Of a DNA stretch of 64,000 bases, positions 34,452 to 43,496 are shown piece after piece (the stretch's first letter is position 1; every line of letters starts with the position of its first letter). The translations under genes were made by a program, and so were the position numbers. Below the pieces are notes generated by a model. The model ran no database searches, was not told the origin of the DNA, and saw only the letters and a list, made by a program, of their open reading frames with translations. Origin of the DNA: Chloroflexi bacterium HGW-Chloroflexi-10 (lineage in GTDB: Bacteria; Chloroflexota; Anaerolineae; Anaerolineales; Anaerolineaceae); the NCBI GenBank assembly GCA_002840755.1, contig PHBZ01000016.1, forward strand, positions 1 through 64,000, read 5' to 3'.

Positions 34452-35429
34452 TCATTCCCCATAAGCCGGCATAGGCGAGAGTATAGTCATCCCCAGGATC
34501 AGGCTGGCCCGCAATAGCAACCCAATCAGCAGGTCGATATCTTTCTGATTGGCGAATGCCGGTTGCAAGTTGGCCAGGGCGTAGCCGCCCAGGTTGAGTA
34601 AACCAATCAGGAGCGGGAAGAACAGCCAGATGGTTATCAGTCTTTGGGTAATAATCTGTTTTCTGAGCAGGTAGGATATCAGCAAGTACGGCTGGCTAAA
34701 ACAGACCCCATATACAACGCCAAAGGCAAACGTTTCCAGTGCAGTGGATTGCAACTGCGGGGAGTGATTGGAAGCAAAGATCGCCGCAAGAAGAGTATTC
34801 CATAAAACGGCGCCCAGCAAACCACCAATGGGTATGAGTAGCAGCGTCCAGTGCTGTTGGAGTGTCAAACGCAGGTTTTGCCGCCCAGTGCTCCTCGCGT
34901 CAGCCAGCAGCAAACCACCGGCCAATCCGCAGCCAATCAATGCCGCCCAGGTCATCTCGTAGACGATGGATAGCTCATGTGGTGCCGGGTAATCCGGGCT
35001 GATGAAATAGACCCATACGAACATACATAGCAAAGTGCATATCGCCATCCAACCGGTGCGTGGAATGATCCGGTTGAGAGCCGGCTGCACTTCCGGTTTT
35101 GGAGCGGAGACAGTTGGTGAGTTTTCAGTACAGTTAATTTGGCTCAGAACATTCTTCGGGTTGGGATGGCGTCCATGGTGCAAGAGCGTTTCCGCCCAGG
35201 CGCGGTTCAACCCGGCCTGCCGGCAGCCGATCTCCACCAGAGTGGCCAGTGCGCTGTCGTCCTGCGGGCGGAAACGCCCCTGGCGCATGGCACGTAGTGA
35301 CGCTTCACTGTAATGGATCTGCTCGGCCACTTTGCGGTTGGTCAGTTCAATATCACCCTGGTATTTCTGGCCGGCCAGGCTGTAGATCAGGCAGTTGACC
35401 TGTTCTCCGAATTGTTTCCATCGCACCAT
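34452..35429 (-). CDS. membrane protein with N-terminal helix-turn-helix-like region
   Basis: A 325-residue protein. Residues 1-95 look like a helical DNA-binding-type domain (LTNRKVAEQIHYSEASLRAMRQGRFRP), though not a standard Xre match. About 125-325 contain six hydrophobic segments. Soluble N-terminal domain plus membrane part suggests a membrane-tethered regulator, or simply a fused small domain. The start at 35429 removes a 12-residue extension lacking a ribosome site. Divergent from 35520 with only 90 bases between, so they may be co-regulated. Confidence 0.6.
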   Translation of the reverse strand: MVRWKQFGEQVNCLIYSLAGQKYQGDIELTNRKVAEQIHYSEASLRAMRQGRFRPQDDSALATLVEIGCRQAGLNRAWAETLLHHGRHPNPKNVLSQINCTENSPTVSAPKPEVQPALNRIIPRTGWMAICTLLCMFVWVYFISPDYPAPHELSIVYEMTWAALIGCGLAGGLLLADARSTGRQNLRLTLQQHWTLLLIPIGGLLGAVLWNTLLAAIFASNHSPQLQSTALETFAFGVVYGVCFSQPYLLISYLLRKQIITQRLITIWLFFPLLIGLLNLGGYALANLQPAFANQKDIDLLIGLLLRASLILGMTILSPMPAYGE

Positions 35430-35519
35430 TTTCCGCTCCGTGGGCTCAAAAACAAACAATATCACAAATGATACCGTATTTTCCGTATAGTAATGTCATT
35501 AAATCTGAAAGGAAACTGG

Positions 35520-36170
35520 ATGAGAGATTGGAGGAAAATGCTGCGCTGGTGTTTATTTGTTTTGGCACTTGCCGGAATAATCTTGTTGCTGCGTGCGCTC
35601 CATTTTGCATATGTGTTTCATCCGTTCAGTGGCCCGTTTGAGTGCGCTTCCATCCCGCCAAATAGCACGGTGCTGGCCCTGGGGTTTGTTTATCAACAAA
35701 AACCAGGTGGCACCCTCGACTCCGGTGAAGCCAATCGCTTCCTGGCGGCGGAGTTGTTGCGTTGTCAGGAACGAATCGGGATGATTTATACCCAAAAGGC
35801 TATATCATATGTGTTTGAAGCGAATGCTTCCCTGCAGGCGGGCAAACTATTGGGTGTTGTACCTGTCCGGCAAATGCATGCTCACCAACCCGGTAAATCG
35901 GTGCGTACTTTGCAAGCCTTGCAGTTGGCTCTGAATCAGATGAATCCGCCGCCCGATAATCTGGTATTACTGGCGCATGACAAACAAATGGAGCGTGCCC
36001 ACCGGGATCTGGCTGCCCTCTATGCCGGTCGGGTTATTGTCTGGCAGGTACGGGATGTGCCCTATCAGGATAATATCTGGTTCAGACCGCTGTTCTGGGC
36101 CTTGCGTGAGTTGTATATTGCCCGTCCTTTAGAGGCCGTGCAGCGCTGGAAAATGACATTGTCGCATTAA
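35520..36170 (+). CDS. ElyC/SanA/YdcF-like (DUF218-type) membrane-anchored protein
   Basis: A 216-residue protein with one N-terminal transmembrane segment (about 9-28) and a Rossmann-like outer domain. TVLALGFVYQ, SGEANRFLAAELL, and NLVLLAHDKQMERAHRDLAALY follow the order of motifs in DUF218 proteins linked to envelope or vancomycin-related functions in other bacteria. Match is moderate. AAAGGA at 35507-35512 selects the ATG at 35520 over 35493. TATAGT at 35486 is a likely -10. Confidence 0.55.
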   Translation: MRDWRKMLRWCLFVLALAGIILLLRALHFAYVFHPFSGPFECASIPPNSTVLALGFVYQQKPGGTLDSGEANRFLAAELLRCQERIGMIYTQKAISYVFEANASLQAGKLLGVVPVRQMHAHQPGKSVRTLQALQLALNQMNPPPDNLVLLAHDKQMERAHRDLAALYAGRVIVWQVRDVPYQDNIWFRPLFWALRELYIARPLEAVQRWKMTLSH

Positions 36171-36192
36171 AAAATTCAAGGAGCGAATAAAA

Positions 36193-37026
36193 ATGAAGAA
36201 ACACATGAATGAAAGTTTTGGATTATTGATGGTAATTTTGCTGGTTTGTCTGGTTGCCTGCCAGCGTAATACGGTCGTCGTTGAAGGCGATACCCTTAGC
36301 AAGGATATCACCGCGGATGTGGCGGCGGTTACGGATATTCAGGTGTTGCCGGAAGACAGCCAGTGGCCAAAAGAACTCCCGGCTGAATTGCCGGTATTGG
36401 ACGCCCCGATTGAGACGGTCATGGCGGCTGGTACCCTGGTGCGTATCTTTTATGTGGGAGTCTCAGAGGAAACTTTTCTGGATTATCTGGGTCGCCTGAA
36501 AGCTGCCGGCTGCGAGTTGCAGGCAGTTGTTTATAATTCCAATCCCACTTCAGATGAGAATGCCAAAAAACGAGCTCAACGCGGGGAGTACGACGCTATT
36601 TATACCAGCCTGGACGATCTGGATCTGCGCCTGGAAGTCTCCTGGGATGGTGGCGAGGGTCGCGTCACCTATGATATCGACGGACTGAATACCGAAACAG
36701 CTGCTGCCATTGATGCGCCGGATTGGCCGGCCAATTGGGCTGACCTGGTTCCCCAGCCGCAAGGCTGTACTTTAATTCGCCCTAGTATTATGGAGGCCGG
36801 TGATGAAAGGTTAATGGTGCTGTGTGCTCATGCGGAAATATTGGACGAGGAACGTCTGGTGAATTACCGCGAGTATATTCAGGTATTGTTGGATCTGGGT
36901 TATCAGATGCAGTCTTCGCCAGAAGATGTAAGTTTGACCACCCGGGTGACCCTTGTCAAAAATACGGTTACCGTGGATCTGGACCCGGAAGCCGGTGGTT
37001 CATTGATGATCAATGCGCAAAAATAA
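36193..37026 (+). CDS. lipoprotein of unknown function
   Basis: A 277-residue protein with lipobox LVAC at residues 17-20. The mature part has two similar-looking alpha/beta segments, VRIFYVGVSEETFLDYLGRLKAAGCEL and LVNYREYIQVLLDLGYQMQ, each followed by a beta-rich stretch ending in a short hydrophobic strand, hinting at an internal duplication. Not assigned to a family. AAGGAG precedes the start. It follows the DUF218-like gene by 22 bases, so the two are probably one envelope-related operon. Confidence 0.6.
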   Translation: MKKHMNESFGLLMVILLVCLVACQRNTVVVEGDTLSKDITADVAAVTDIQVLPEDSQWPKELPAELPVLDAPIETVMAAGTLVRIFYVGVSEETFLDYLGRLKAAGCELQAVVYNSNPTSDENAKKRAQRGEYDAIYTSLDDLDLRLEVSWDGGEGRVTYDIDGLNTETAAAIDAPDWPANWADLVPQPQGCTLIRPSIMEAGDERLMVLCAHAEILDEERLVNYREYIQVLLDLGYQMQSSPEDVSLTTRVTLVKNTVTVDLDPEAGGSLMINAQK

Positions 37027-37068
37027 CCAGTTACCCGCAGGCTGGTGTGGGATTTCGCAGAATGTTTA

Positions 37069-38061
37069 CTAGATCATACGGCTGGCGTATTGGATGATTA
37101 GTGCGCTGATCATCAGCACTAGCCAGGTGATGCCGCCGGTGAGCAGGATTTTAGGACCGGATTGAATAAATTTTTTCAGATCCGTGTTAAAACCAATCGC
37201 GCTCAAGGCAGCAATAATCAGGAATTTTCCACTCCATACCAAAACCCCGGCGAATGTTCCGGAAACAACTCCCGTACTGCTTAACAACGCGGCCAGCAAA
37301 AAACCAATAATGAACCAGGGAAAGACTTTGATAGGATTGAAATGGTTCTCGGATTTGTTTCGGCGGGCGTATACAAAAGCCAGTATCAGCGTCACCGGAA
37401 TGATCATCAGGCTGCGGGTTAATTTGACAATGGTGGCAAAGTTCCCGGCAATATTGCTGAAGGAATAACCGGCAGCTACAACCGAAGAGGTATCATTAAT
37501 CGCCGTGCCGGCCCACAGACCAAAACCAAGATCACTGAGATGCAGCAGGCGCCCTATCAGAGGGAACAGAAAAACGGCAATCACATTAAAAAGGAAGATA
37601 GTGGAAATGGAATGCGAAATTTCCTGATCATCCGCTTCAATGGCAGAAGCGGCGGCAGCAATGGCAGATCCGCCGCAAATGGCCGTGCCGACGCCCACCA
37701 GCACAGTTAATTTGCGTGGTATATGGTTCGCCCGTCCAACCAGAAAGGCAGTGAGTAGCGCAATACCGATCGTCAGGAAGATGATCAGTATCGATTGACG
37801 GCCGGTATGTACAATATTGGCCAGATTCATTTCAAACCCCAGCAGGATAACCGCCAGTTGCAGGATTGTTTTGGATGTAAATTTTAACCCGCTCTGGGTG
37901 CTGGCAGGGATTTTAAAGAGGGTTGTAAGAATTATTCCCAGTGCGATTCCAATTACAGGCCCGCCGATCACCGGTAGAATTCTGCCCAATGCGTAGGCGA
38001 TGCCGGCAATTGACAGGGCCAGTAAAGTGCCGGGAAGGATTTTCTTTAGCGAAATATTCAT
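37069..38061 (-). CDS. YeiH-family putative sulfate/sulfite exporter
   Basis: A 330-residue membrane protein with about ten hydrophobic segments, of the YeiH/UPF0324 family. Family marks are GGPVIGIALGI, VILLGFEMNL, GVGTAICGGSAIAAAA, LWAGTAINDTSSVVAAG and the C-terminal SAIGFNTDLKKF. The family is annotated as putative sulfate exporter; in E. coli yeiH is next to the sulfite-responsive LysR regulator yeiE. The same divergent arrangement exists here with the gene at 38163. The start could also be the GTG at 38070; the ATG is preferred. Confidence 0.85.
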   Translation of the reverse strand: MNISLKKILPGTLLALSIAGIAYALGRILPVIGGPVIGIALGIILTTLFKIPASTQSGLKFTSKTILQLAVILLGFEMNLANIVHTGRQSILIIFLTIGIALLTAFLVGRANHIPRKLTVLVGVGTAICGGSAIAAAASAIEADDQEISHSISTIFLFNVIAVFLFPLIGRLLHLSDLGFGLWAGTAINDTSSVVAAGYSFSNIAGNFATIVKLTRSLMIIPVTLILAFVYARRNKSENHFNPIKVFPWFIIGFLLAALLSSTGVVSGTFAGVLVWSGKFLIIAALSAIGFNTDLKKFIQSGPKILLTGGITWLVLMISALIIQYASRMI

Positions 38062-38162
38062 GAAGGACACTCGTTGTGATGTTAATCGTGATGCCCAACT
38101 ATACTGGTTGTGTTATTATTTGTAAAATACTATAATTTTATAAAAACCATAGGTAAATGCTT

Positions 38163-39032
38163 ATGAACTTGAGACACTTTCGCATCTTTCTGGCCGTCTG
38201 TGATTCGTTAAGTATGACAGCCGCCGCCAAAACATTGTATATTTCGCAGCCTTCCATCAGTCAGGCAATTGCTGAGTTGGAAAGGTATTATGGCGTGCGT
38301 CTGTTTGAACGCCTCAATCACAAGTTGTATCAAACTTCAGCCGGTGCTCGGTTGCAGTCTTATGCGTTGCATATTTTGAATCTGGAGGAGCAGGCGCGCA
38401 AGGAATTGGCCGGTTATCAAAGCGGCGGCTCATTGCGTATTGGCGCCAGTCTGACGATAGGCGCTTATCTGATGCCGCAACTGGTTGCAGCTTTTCGTAA
38501 GCAGAAACCGGAGGTGAGCCTGTTTACTACGGTCGAAAACACGCGTGAGATTGAGAAAATGCTCCTGGCAGATCAGATAGACTTTGGTTTGGTAGAAGGC
38601 TTAATTACTTCTGCGGATATTCTGGAAGAAACCATGCGCATGGATGAACTGGTCATTGTATGCGGCCCCGAAAATTCGCTGGGCCAGGAGAAAGGCTTGC
38701 GGGTAACCGACCTGCAGGATCAGCCATTTATTATCCGCGAAAGCGGCAGTGGTACGCGCATCCTGTTTGAATTTTTTATGAATGAAGCCGGGGTGCGCTG
38801 GAAAACCGCTGGCGTTTATAACAATATTGAGGCGCTTAAACAGGCAGTTAAACAGGATTTGGGCTTGGGTATTCTGCCAAAGATCGCCATTGTGGCAGAA
38901 GAAATCAACCGAGAGCTAATTCCTTTGGATATCACCGGCCTGGTACTCAAAAGAAAGTTTAACCTGGTCTATCACCAGCAAAAATATCTTACCCCGGCTA
39001 TGCAGGCCTTTCGCCAGATCTGTTTGGGATGA
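38163..39032 (+). CDS. LysR-family regulator, YeiE/CysL-like
   Basis: A 289-residue LysR protein. The N-terminal winged helix reads MNLRHFRIFLAVCDSLSMTA then YISQPSISQAIAELE, and the effector domain SLRIGASLTIGAYLMPQLV and RESGSGTRILFEFF is of the sulfur-linked CysL/YeiE type. It is divergent from the YeiH gene across about 100 AT-rich bases with a TATAAT near 38130, the usual geometry for a LysR regulator and its target. Predicted effector: sulfite or a related sulfur compound, by analogy only. Confidence 0.88.
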   Translation: MNLRHFRIFLAVCDSLSMTAAAKTLYISQPSISQAIAELERYYGVRLFERLNHKLYQTSAGARLQSYALHILNLEEQARKELAGYQSGGSLRIGASLTIGAYLMPQLVAAFRKQKPEVSLFTTVENTREIEKMLLADQIDFGLVEGLITSADILEETMRMDELVIVCGPENSLGQEKGLRVTDLQDQPFIIRESGSGTRILFEFFMNEAGVRWKTAGVYNNIEALKQAVKQDLGLGILPKIAIVAEEINRELIPLDITGLVLKRKFNLVYHQQKYLTPAMQAFRQICLG

Positions 39033-39210
39033 TGCGGTTGATCGCTGCTACTCTTATGTGTTGTTTTCTGTGTTTGGCAGGTTGGTTTATCTGTCCGGAT
39101 TTGCAAGCAAAAATCAGTTTGGGTATAAAATAAAACTACGGATTAAATTCATCCACAAAACAAACAAAAAATAAGTTCTCACTTTTTAGTGAGGATGTGG
39201 AAGGGTGTGT

Positions 39211-40134
39211 ATGGCGAAAAAAGCTTGGTTATTTTTCATCATTGTTCTGTTGGCGGCCTGTACCACTCCACAACAAAATAACACAACACAGGCAGGTATT
39301 ATGAAATTTCCTTATAATCGTCCATTGAATATCGCCCATCGCGGCGCGCGTTCTGTGGCGCCGGAAAACACCCTCCTGGCCGCCCAAAAAGGCTATGAAT
39401 TACACGCCGATTTGTGGGAGCTGGATGTGGCCATGACCAGCGATGCTGAACTGGTGGTGCTCCACGACGAAACCCTCAAACGCACCTCCAACGCCAAACA
39501 ACTCTTCCCCAAACAAAGTCCCTGGAATGTGGATGCGTTTACCCTGGCCGAACTGCGTACATTGGATTTCGGCTCCTGGTATGTGCAAACCGACCCGTTT
39601 GGGCAAATCAAAGCCGGTGTGGTTTCAGCCGGTGAGCAACAGACCATGCAAAACACCCCCATCCCTACCCTGCGTGAGGCATTGCTCTACACCAAAGAAA
39701 ACAACTGGCAGGTTAATGTCGAACTGAAGGACCTCAGTGGCACACCCGGCGACGCGGATGTGGTCGAAAGAACCGTGGCGCTCATTCAGGAACTGGATAT
39801 GGTCGAACAGGTGATCATCTCTTCCTTTAATCACAGCTACCTGGTGCGGGTTAAGCAGGCCGACCCGAATCTGAAAACCGCAGCCCTGATCGAGAAAATG
39901 GTGGCCGATCCGCTGAAACTCCTCCAGGATCTGGATGCTCAGGCGCTCAACCCCAGTCACAAAATATTGGGCGATCTCTCCGTTATCCGTACCCTGCGGG
40001 ATGCCGGTTATGACGTCAACGTCTGGACCGTCAATGATGCTGACCTGATGATCAAATTGATCAATGCCGGCGCCAGCGGAATTATCACCGACTATCCTCA
40101 GGTAATGAATGAGGTCATGAAAGCGTACGAATAA
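39211..40134 (+). CDS. glycerophosphodiester phosphodiesterase lipoprotein
   Basis: A 307-residue enzyme that hydrolyses deacylated phospholipids (glycerophosphodiesters) to glycerol-3-phosphate and an alcohol. The TIM-barrel active site is present: AHRGARSVAPENT (His-Arg and Glu), WELDVAMTSDAELVVLHD, and later VNVELKD. The C-terminal NVWTVNDADLMIKLINAGASGIITDYP is characteristic. A lipobox, LAAC, places it on the outside. The ATG at 39211, after GGAAGGG, is preferred to the upstream GTG. Confidence 0.93.
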   Translation: MAKKAWLFFIIVLLAACTTPQQNNTTQAGIMKFPYNRPLNIAHRGARSVAPENTLLAAQKGYELHADLWELDVAMTSDAELVVLHDETLKRTSNAKQLFPKQSPWNVDAFTLAELRTLDFGSWYVQTDPFGQIKAGVVSAGEQQTMQNTPIPTLREALLYTKENNWQVNVELKDLSGTPGDADVVERTVALIQELDMVEQVIISSFNHSYLVRVKQADPNLKTAALIEKMVADPLKLLQDLDAQALNPSHKILGDLSVIRTLRDAGYDVNVWTVNDADLMIKLINAGASGIITDYPQVMNEVMKAYE

Positions 40135-40165
40135 TCAATACCCAATAATTTTTTGATGGTTTTAG

Positions 40166-40197
40166 GAGGGCTGGCAATAACTGCCGCCCTCTTTTTT
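40166..40197. terminator. terminator after the phosphodiesterase gene
   Basis: GAGGGC and GCCCTC bracket an inner GGCA/TGCC pair, followed by TTTTTT. It separates the convergent flavoprotein gene. Confidence 0.75.
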
Positions 40198-40202
40198 ATG
40201 CG

Positions 40203-40985
40203 CTAATGCTTTGCAATCGAGAACTCTTTTGCCTTTTCTACAAAGACTTGCTTTACCCTCCGGGATTTGATCCGTTTCAACAGGGATAAAAATGGGACAG
40301 GCAGTACTTCCTGATTGGTGCTGCGCTGCGTAGATCTGCTAATTTTTTCTTTGGTTGCCAGTTCAAAACCGGCCTGGATGAAGGCTGCATAGATTTTTTC
40401 GATTTTAGGATTTTGGTGGTTTGCTGCCGCATCTAACCCATGCTTAATGAACTTGCCGCCATTGCGCACCAGTTGGCCCACCAGCGGAGCATCCATAAAA
40501 CGCGCGTACGTCCTGAAATAGTGCACAGCATTAGCGGTGGTGTCGTTTTCGATATTATCGCAGCAAACCAGCGAAACGAACGGTTTGGAACAAATCTCAG
40601 GGGTGATATGGTGAAAAAACAGGCCGCTCTGCGTGCAGCGAAATTCGCGCGAATCGCCGGTGGCATTAATCCGGTCGAGGAAGGTTTTCATCAACCCGGT
40701 CATGCCGAAGACATAGACCGGTGTAGCGTATATGATCAAATCAGCTGTAGCCATTTTGTCGAAGACCATACGTACATCATCTTTTGAGTCGTAAACACAT
40801 TGCAGCAGCGATGCATCTCTATGGCATTGCGAACATCCCAGGCAGCGGTTGATTTTTAGTTTGCTCAGCACAATCTCTTCGCACGTCGCTCCAGACTGCT
40901 GCGCGCCCTGGAAAATAAGGCTGATCAGGTGGCTGGTCAGGCCGCGGCTGCCGCGGTGGCTGCCGTTAATCGCGATGATTTTCAT
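40203..40985 (-). CDS. NADPH-dependent FMN reductase / iron-sulfur-type flavoprotein
   Basis: A 260-residue flavodoxin-fold protein. MKIIAINGSHRGSRGLT is the FMN phosphate loop; CLGCSQCHRDASLLQC supplies a compact cysteine set (C-x2-C-x2-C-x7-C) like that of archaeal iron-sulfur flavoproteins; YATPVYVFGMTGLMKTFLDR holds the flavin ring. Residues after about 180 form a helical tail, without a known domain. It overlaps the PadR gene by 20 bases, a regulated pair. The start at 40985 is favoured because the upstream residues are not part of the fold. Confidence 0.82.
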   Translation of the reverse strand: MKIIAINGSHRGSRGLTSHLISLIFQGAQQSGATCEEIVLSKLKINRCLGCSQCHRDASLLQCVYDSKDDVRMVFDKMATADLIIYATPVYVFGMTGLMKTFLDRINATGDSREFRCTQSGLFFHHITPEICSKPFVSLVCCDNIENDTTANAVHYFRTYARFMDAPLVGQLVRNGGKFIKHGLDAAANHQNPKIEKIYAAFIQAGFELATKEKISRSTQRSTNQEVLPVPFLSLLKRIKSRRVKQVFVEKAKEFSIAKH

Positions 40986-41532
40986 TTTCTGCCTCGATTT
41001 TCTCAATGGCGCCTTCCAGCCATTGGATACTGGTCTGGGCTTGCAGTTCGCCGTATTGCCGCACCAGTTCCCAGAGCATTCCGTTTTGTTTCATATCTTC
41101 TGCTTCGCTAACATTCCGGATGATTTGTTTGCTTTCCTGTTGATAACGTTTCAAGCGTGCGCGTTGTATTTCCAACTGGAAGTGCAGCTGCGCCAGTAAT
41201 TCTTCACATTCCAGTTCGCCCATGAAGAATAGTTTTAATAAGATCGGGCTTTTCACTGCTGGGGTTTCATCCAACGGTTCGCGCAGCCAATCCATCAGGA
41301 CTTGCTGGCCGTTGCCCGTGATAGCATATAGCTTTTTGTCCGGTTTGCCGTTCTGCGGGATGGTTTGTACGCTTGCCCATCCTTTTTGTTCCAGGCGTTT
41401 CAAAGTCGGGTAAATCTGGCTGAGTTCGGCATGCCAGAAAGCCTGTGTGGATGAATCGATAGCTTTTTTTAATTCGTAACCGGTCATCTCACCCAGGTTC
41501 AAAAATCCAAGGATTGTAAAAGCAAGGCTCAT
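40966..41532 (-). CDS. PadR-family transcriptional regulator
   Basis: A 188-residue regulator with an N-terminal winged helix (FTILGFLNLGEMTGYELKKA, WHAELSQIYPTLKRLEQKGW) and the C-terminal helical dimerisation domain of PadR-s1/Vir-type members. PadR proteins respond to phenolic or drug-like ligands and repress a neighbouring gene. The overlapping flavoprotein gene is the natural target, through a shared promoter. A 23-base AT palindrome lies directly upstream. Confidence 0.9.
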   Translation of the reverse strand: MSLAFTILGFLNLGEMTGYELKKAIDSSTQAFWHAELSQIYPTLKRLEQKGWASVQTIPQNGKPDKKLYAITGNGQQVLMDWLREPLDETPAVKSPILLKLFFMGELECEELLAQLHFQLEIQRARLKRYQQESKQIIRNVSEAEDMKQNGMLWELVRQYGELQAQTSIQWLEGAIEKIEAENENHRD

Positions 41533-41543
41533 AGTCTGTTTCC

Positions 41544-41566
41544 TTATATATAATAATTATATATAA
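41544..41566. promoter_or_regulatory. AT-rich palindrome upstream of padR-type gene
   Basis: TTATATATAAT and its exact complement flank a single base. Another related half, ATATTTATATATA, follows. The centre is about 20 bases before the PadR start, where an operator or -10 region would be. Low complexity makes this suggestive rather than firm. Confidence 0.4.
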
Positions 41567-41735
41567 ATATTTATATATAGTACTGTGGATAAAGATGGCT
41601 GTCAAGGGATAGTTTAAATTGGAAACACAATTCTGATTTTGAAATCAGAATTGTGTATGATAATATTTGAAGTTTCTCTGAAACGATCAAATACAGATAA
41701 ATTCATCGTATGGAAAGATAAAAACGTTGCTTCAA

Positions 41736-42066
41736 ATGATTTGGGAATTTATTCGCGGTGACATGTCGGATAAGGAATTTAAACAGTGGGTGTATCAAAC
41801 TCCTGACCTGGAAAAACAACCAGGTTTTGCCGATCTCGTTTGACACTGGTTGGCAATGGCTTGATGAGAACCTGAAAGAACTGAAAAAAACGCACCCCCT
41901 GGTTGAAATTTTCCTGTTGCAAATTTTGCGATCAGCATTGGTATGTTGCTGTTGATACTGTTGATGATGATTATTATTTTCACAGGATGAGCGCGGAAGA
42001 AGTGGAAAATATGGAGCAGGATATCTGGCCGGTAATTTTTGATGACAATCAGGTTTTCTTGCCCTA
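41736..42066 (+). pseudogene. decayed small gene, disrupted reading frame
   Basis: A start at 41736 opens MIWEFIRGDMSDKEFKQWVY and stops after 35 codons at TGA 41841. A second frame takes over with PISFDTGWQWLDENLKELKK, and a third fragment at about 41990-42066 reads MSAEEVENMEQDIWPVIFDD. The first pattern resembles the beginning of small immunity-like proteins that I cannot name with certainty. The order of fragments suggests one or two short genes broken by indels. AT-rich, between convergent and divergent neighbours without a promoter in view. Confidence 0.4.
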
Positions 42067-42386
42067 ACTGGATTGGCTTGCGTATTTTGGCTATGCTTCT
42101 AATGAAGCATAGCAGCGAAGTTGATAATCTCGACTAATAGATGCATTTTTTGGATTGGCATTAACTCATGTTTTTAGTAATTGTATAATATAAACATAGG
42201 AGTATATTTTCAATTGTTTAATCGAATGGGTTATTTATTCTGTAAATGATTTCCTTTCATTGCGTTGTTTCAATGCGGTGTCAGGCGTATACTGGAAGAA
42301 AAGCCCCATAAGGTTGTTTAACTTCTTAGTTGATAAGAAGCTTTTTTGAAAATGTTATTTATTTAAAAAATGACTGTAAGGTGACC

Positions 42387-43244
42387 ATGCGCAAAAATCA
42401 ATCCAGCCTGTCTGCGGCGGGTATCGCCATTGCACGCGTTGTCGAAAGTGAAAAATCTACTGATGAACGTCTTATTTATGATCCGTATGCCCGCCAGTTG
42501 GTTCCGGTCTGGATGGTTCACATAATGGGATTTTTCATCAGAAGCGGTTACGCTGAATTGCGTGGGCCGGGCGTGAATGGCTACCTGATGGCGCGCGAGC
42601 GTTATATCGATGATGTGCTGCAAGACTTTCTGAAAGCAGGCTTACAGCAGCTTGTTATTCTGGGCGCCGGTTACGATTCGCGTGCCCATCGTTTTGACTT
42701 CCCGCAGCAAATGAAAATCTTCGAGGTCGATCACCCAGCCACCCAGACCGAAAAATTAGAGAAGGTACAAAAGATTTTCGGAAAATTTCCCGCGAACATT
42801 CGCTATGTTCCGGTTGATTTCAATACCCAGACTCTCTCTGAGTGCCTGCTCTCCGCGGGCTATGACCCGGATCTGGTAACCCTGCTCATCTGGCAGGGTG
42901 TCACCATGTATCTGACAGCGGAGGCAGTTGATTCCACCCTGGCATTTGTCCTACAGAATTCTGCTCCCGGCAGTGCAATCGTTTTTGATTATCTTTATCG
43001 AGCCTTATTGGATGGTGTCCAAAAGCAAAGTGAAGTCAGCAATATGCGCCGCTACCGCTTAATGACTGGAGAAGGACTGACCTTTGGCATCCCAGAAGGT
43101 ACAGTAGAGTCGTTTTTAGAGGCGCGCGGATTCCGGCAGGTGTTTGATGTCGGTGTAGATGACCTGAAAGCGGCTTACTTTACTGGTAAAAATGCTTCCC
43201 GAAAGATAGTGGGAGGTTATGGTATCGTGGTTGGAAAAGTGTGA
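42387..43244 (+). CDS. class I SAM-dependent methyltransferase, LCM/PPM-like family
   Basis: A 285-residue methyltransferase of the leucine carboxyl methyltransferase-like group (TIGR00027-type). Family marks are DERLIYDPYARQLV, ARERYIDDVL, the SAM motif LVILGAGYDSRAHRF, VDHPATQTEK, and LIWQGVTMYLTAEAV. Substrate unknown; many such genes act on small secondary metabolites. The ATG at 42387 follows AAGGTG; the longer frame begins in AT-rich DNA without a ribosome site. No linked partner gene. Confidence 0.88.
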   Translation: MRKNQSSLSAAGIAIARVVESEKSTDERLIYDPYARQLVPVWMVHIMGFFIRSGYAELRGPGVNGYLMARERYIDDVLQDFLKAGLQQLVILGAGYDSRAHRFDFPQQMKIFEVDHPATQTEKLEKVQKIFGKFPANIRYVPVDFNTQTLSECLLSAGYDPDLVTLLIWQGVTMYLTAEAVDSTLAFVLQNSAPGSAIVFDYLYRALLDGVQKQSEVSNMRRYRLMTGEGLTFGIPEGTVESFLEARGFRQVFDVGVDDLKAAYFTGKNASRKIVGGYGIVVGKV

Positions 43245-43496
43245 CATTGTTCGCGTGGACGGCGGAAAAGGAACGGTTGAAATTCTGACTGGGTAATTTG
43301 TATCAGGAAGGAAGTAAATTCTGAAGTTTAACTCCTTCGAAACGATTATTCAGAGGCTGGCATACTGCAAGCAGGTGCCGGTCTTCCTCCCAAAATTAAG
43401 GAAGGAAAGATAATGCATGACATCAGAAACCGTTTTTCGTATTGCATTTTTGATTTTGTTGCCTTCCAGTTACCGATTTCTCCTGCTAAGAATTTC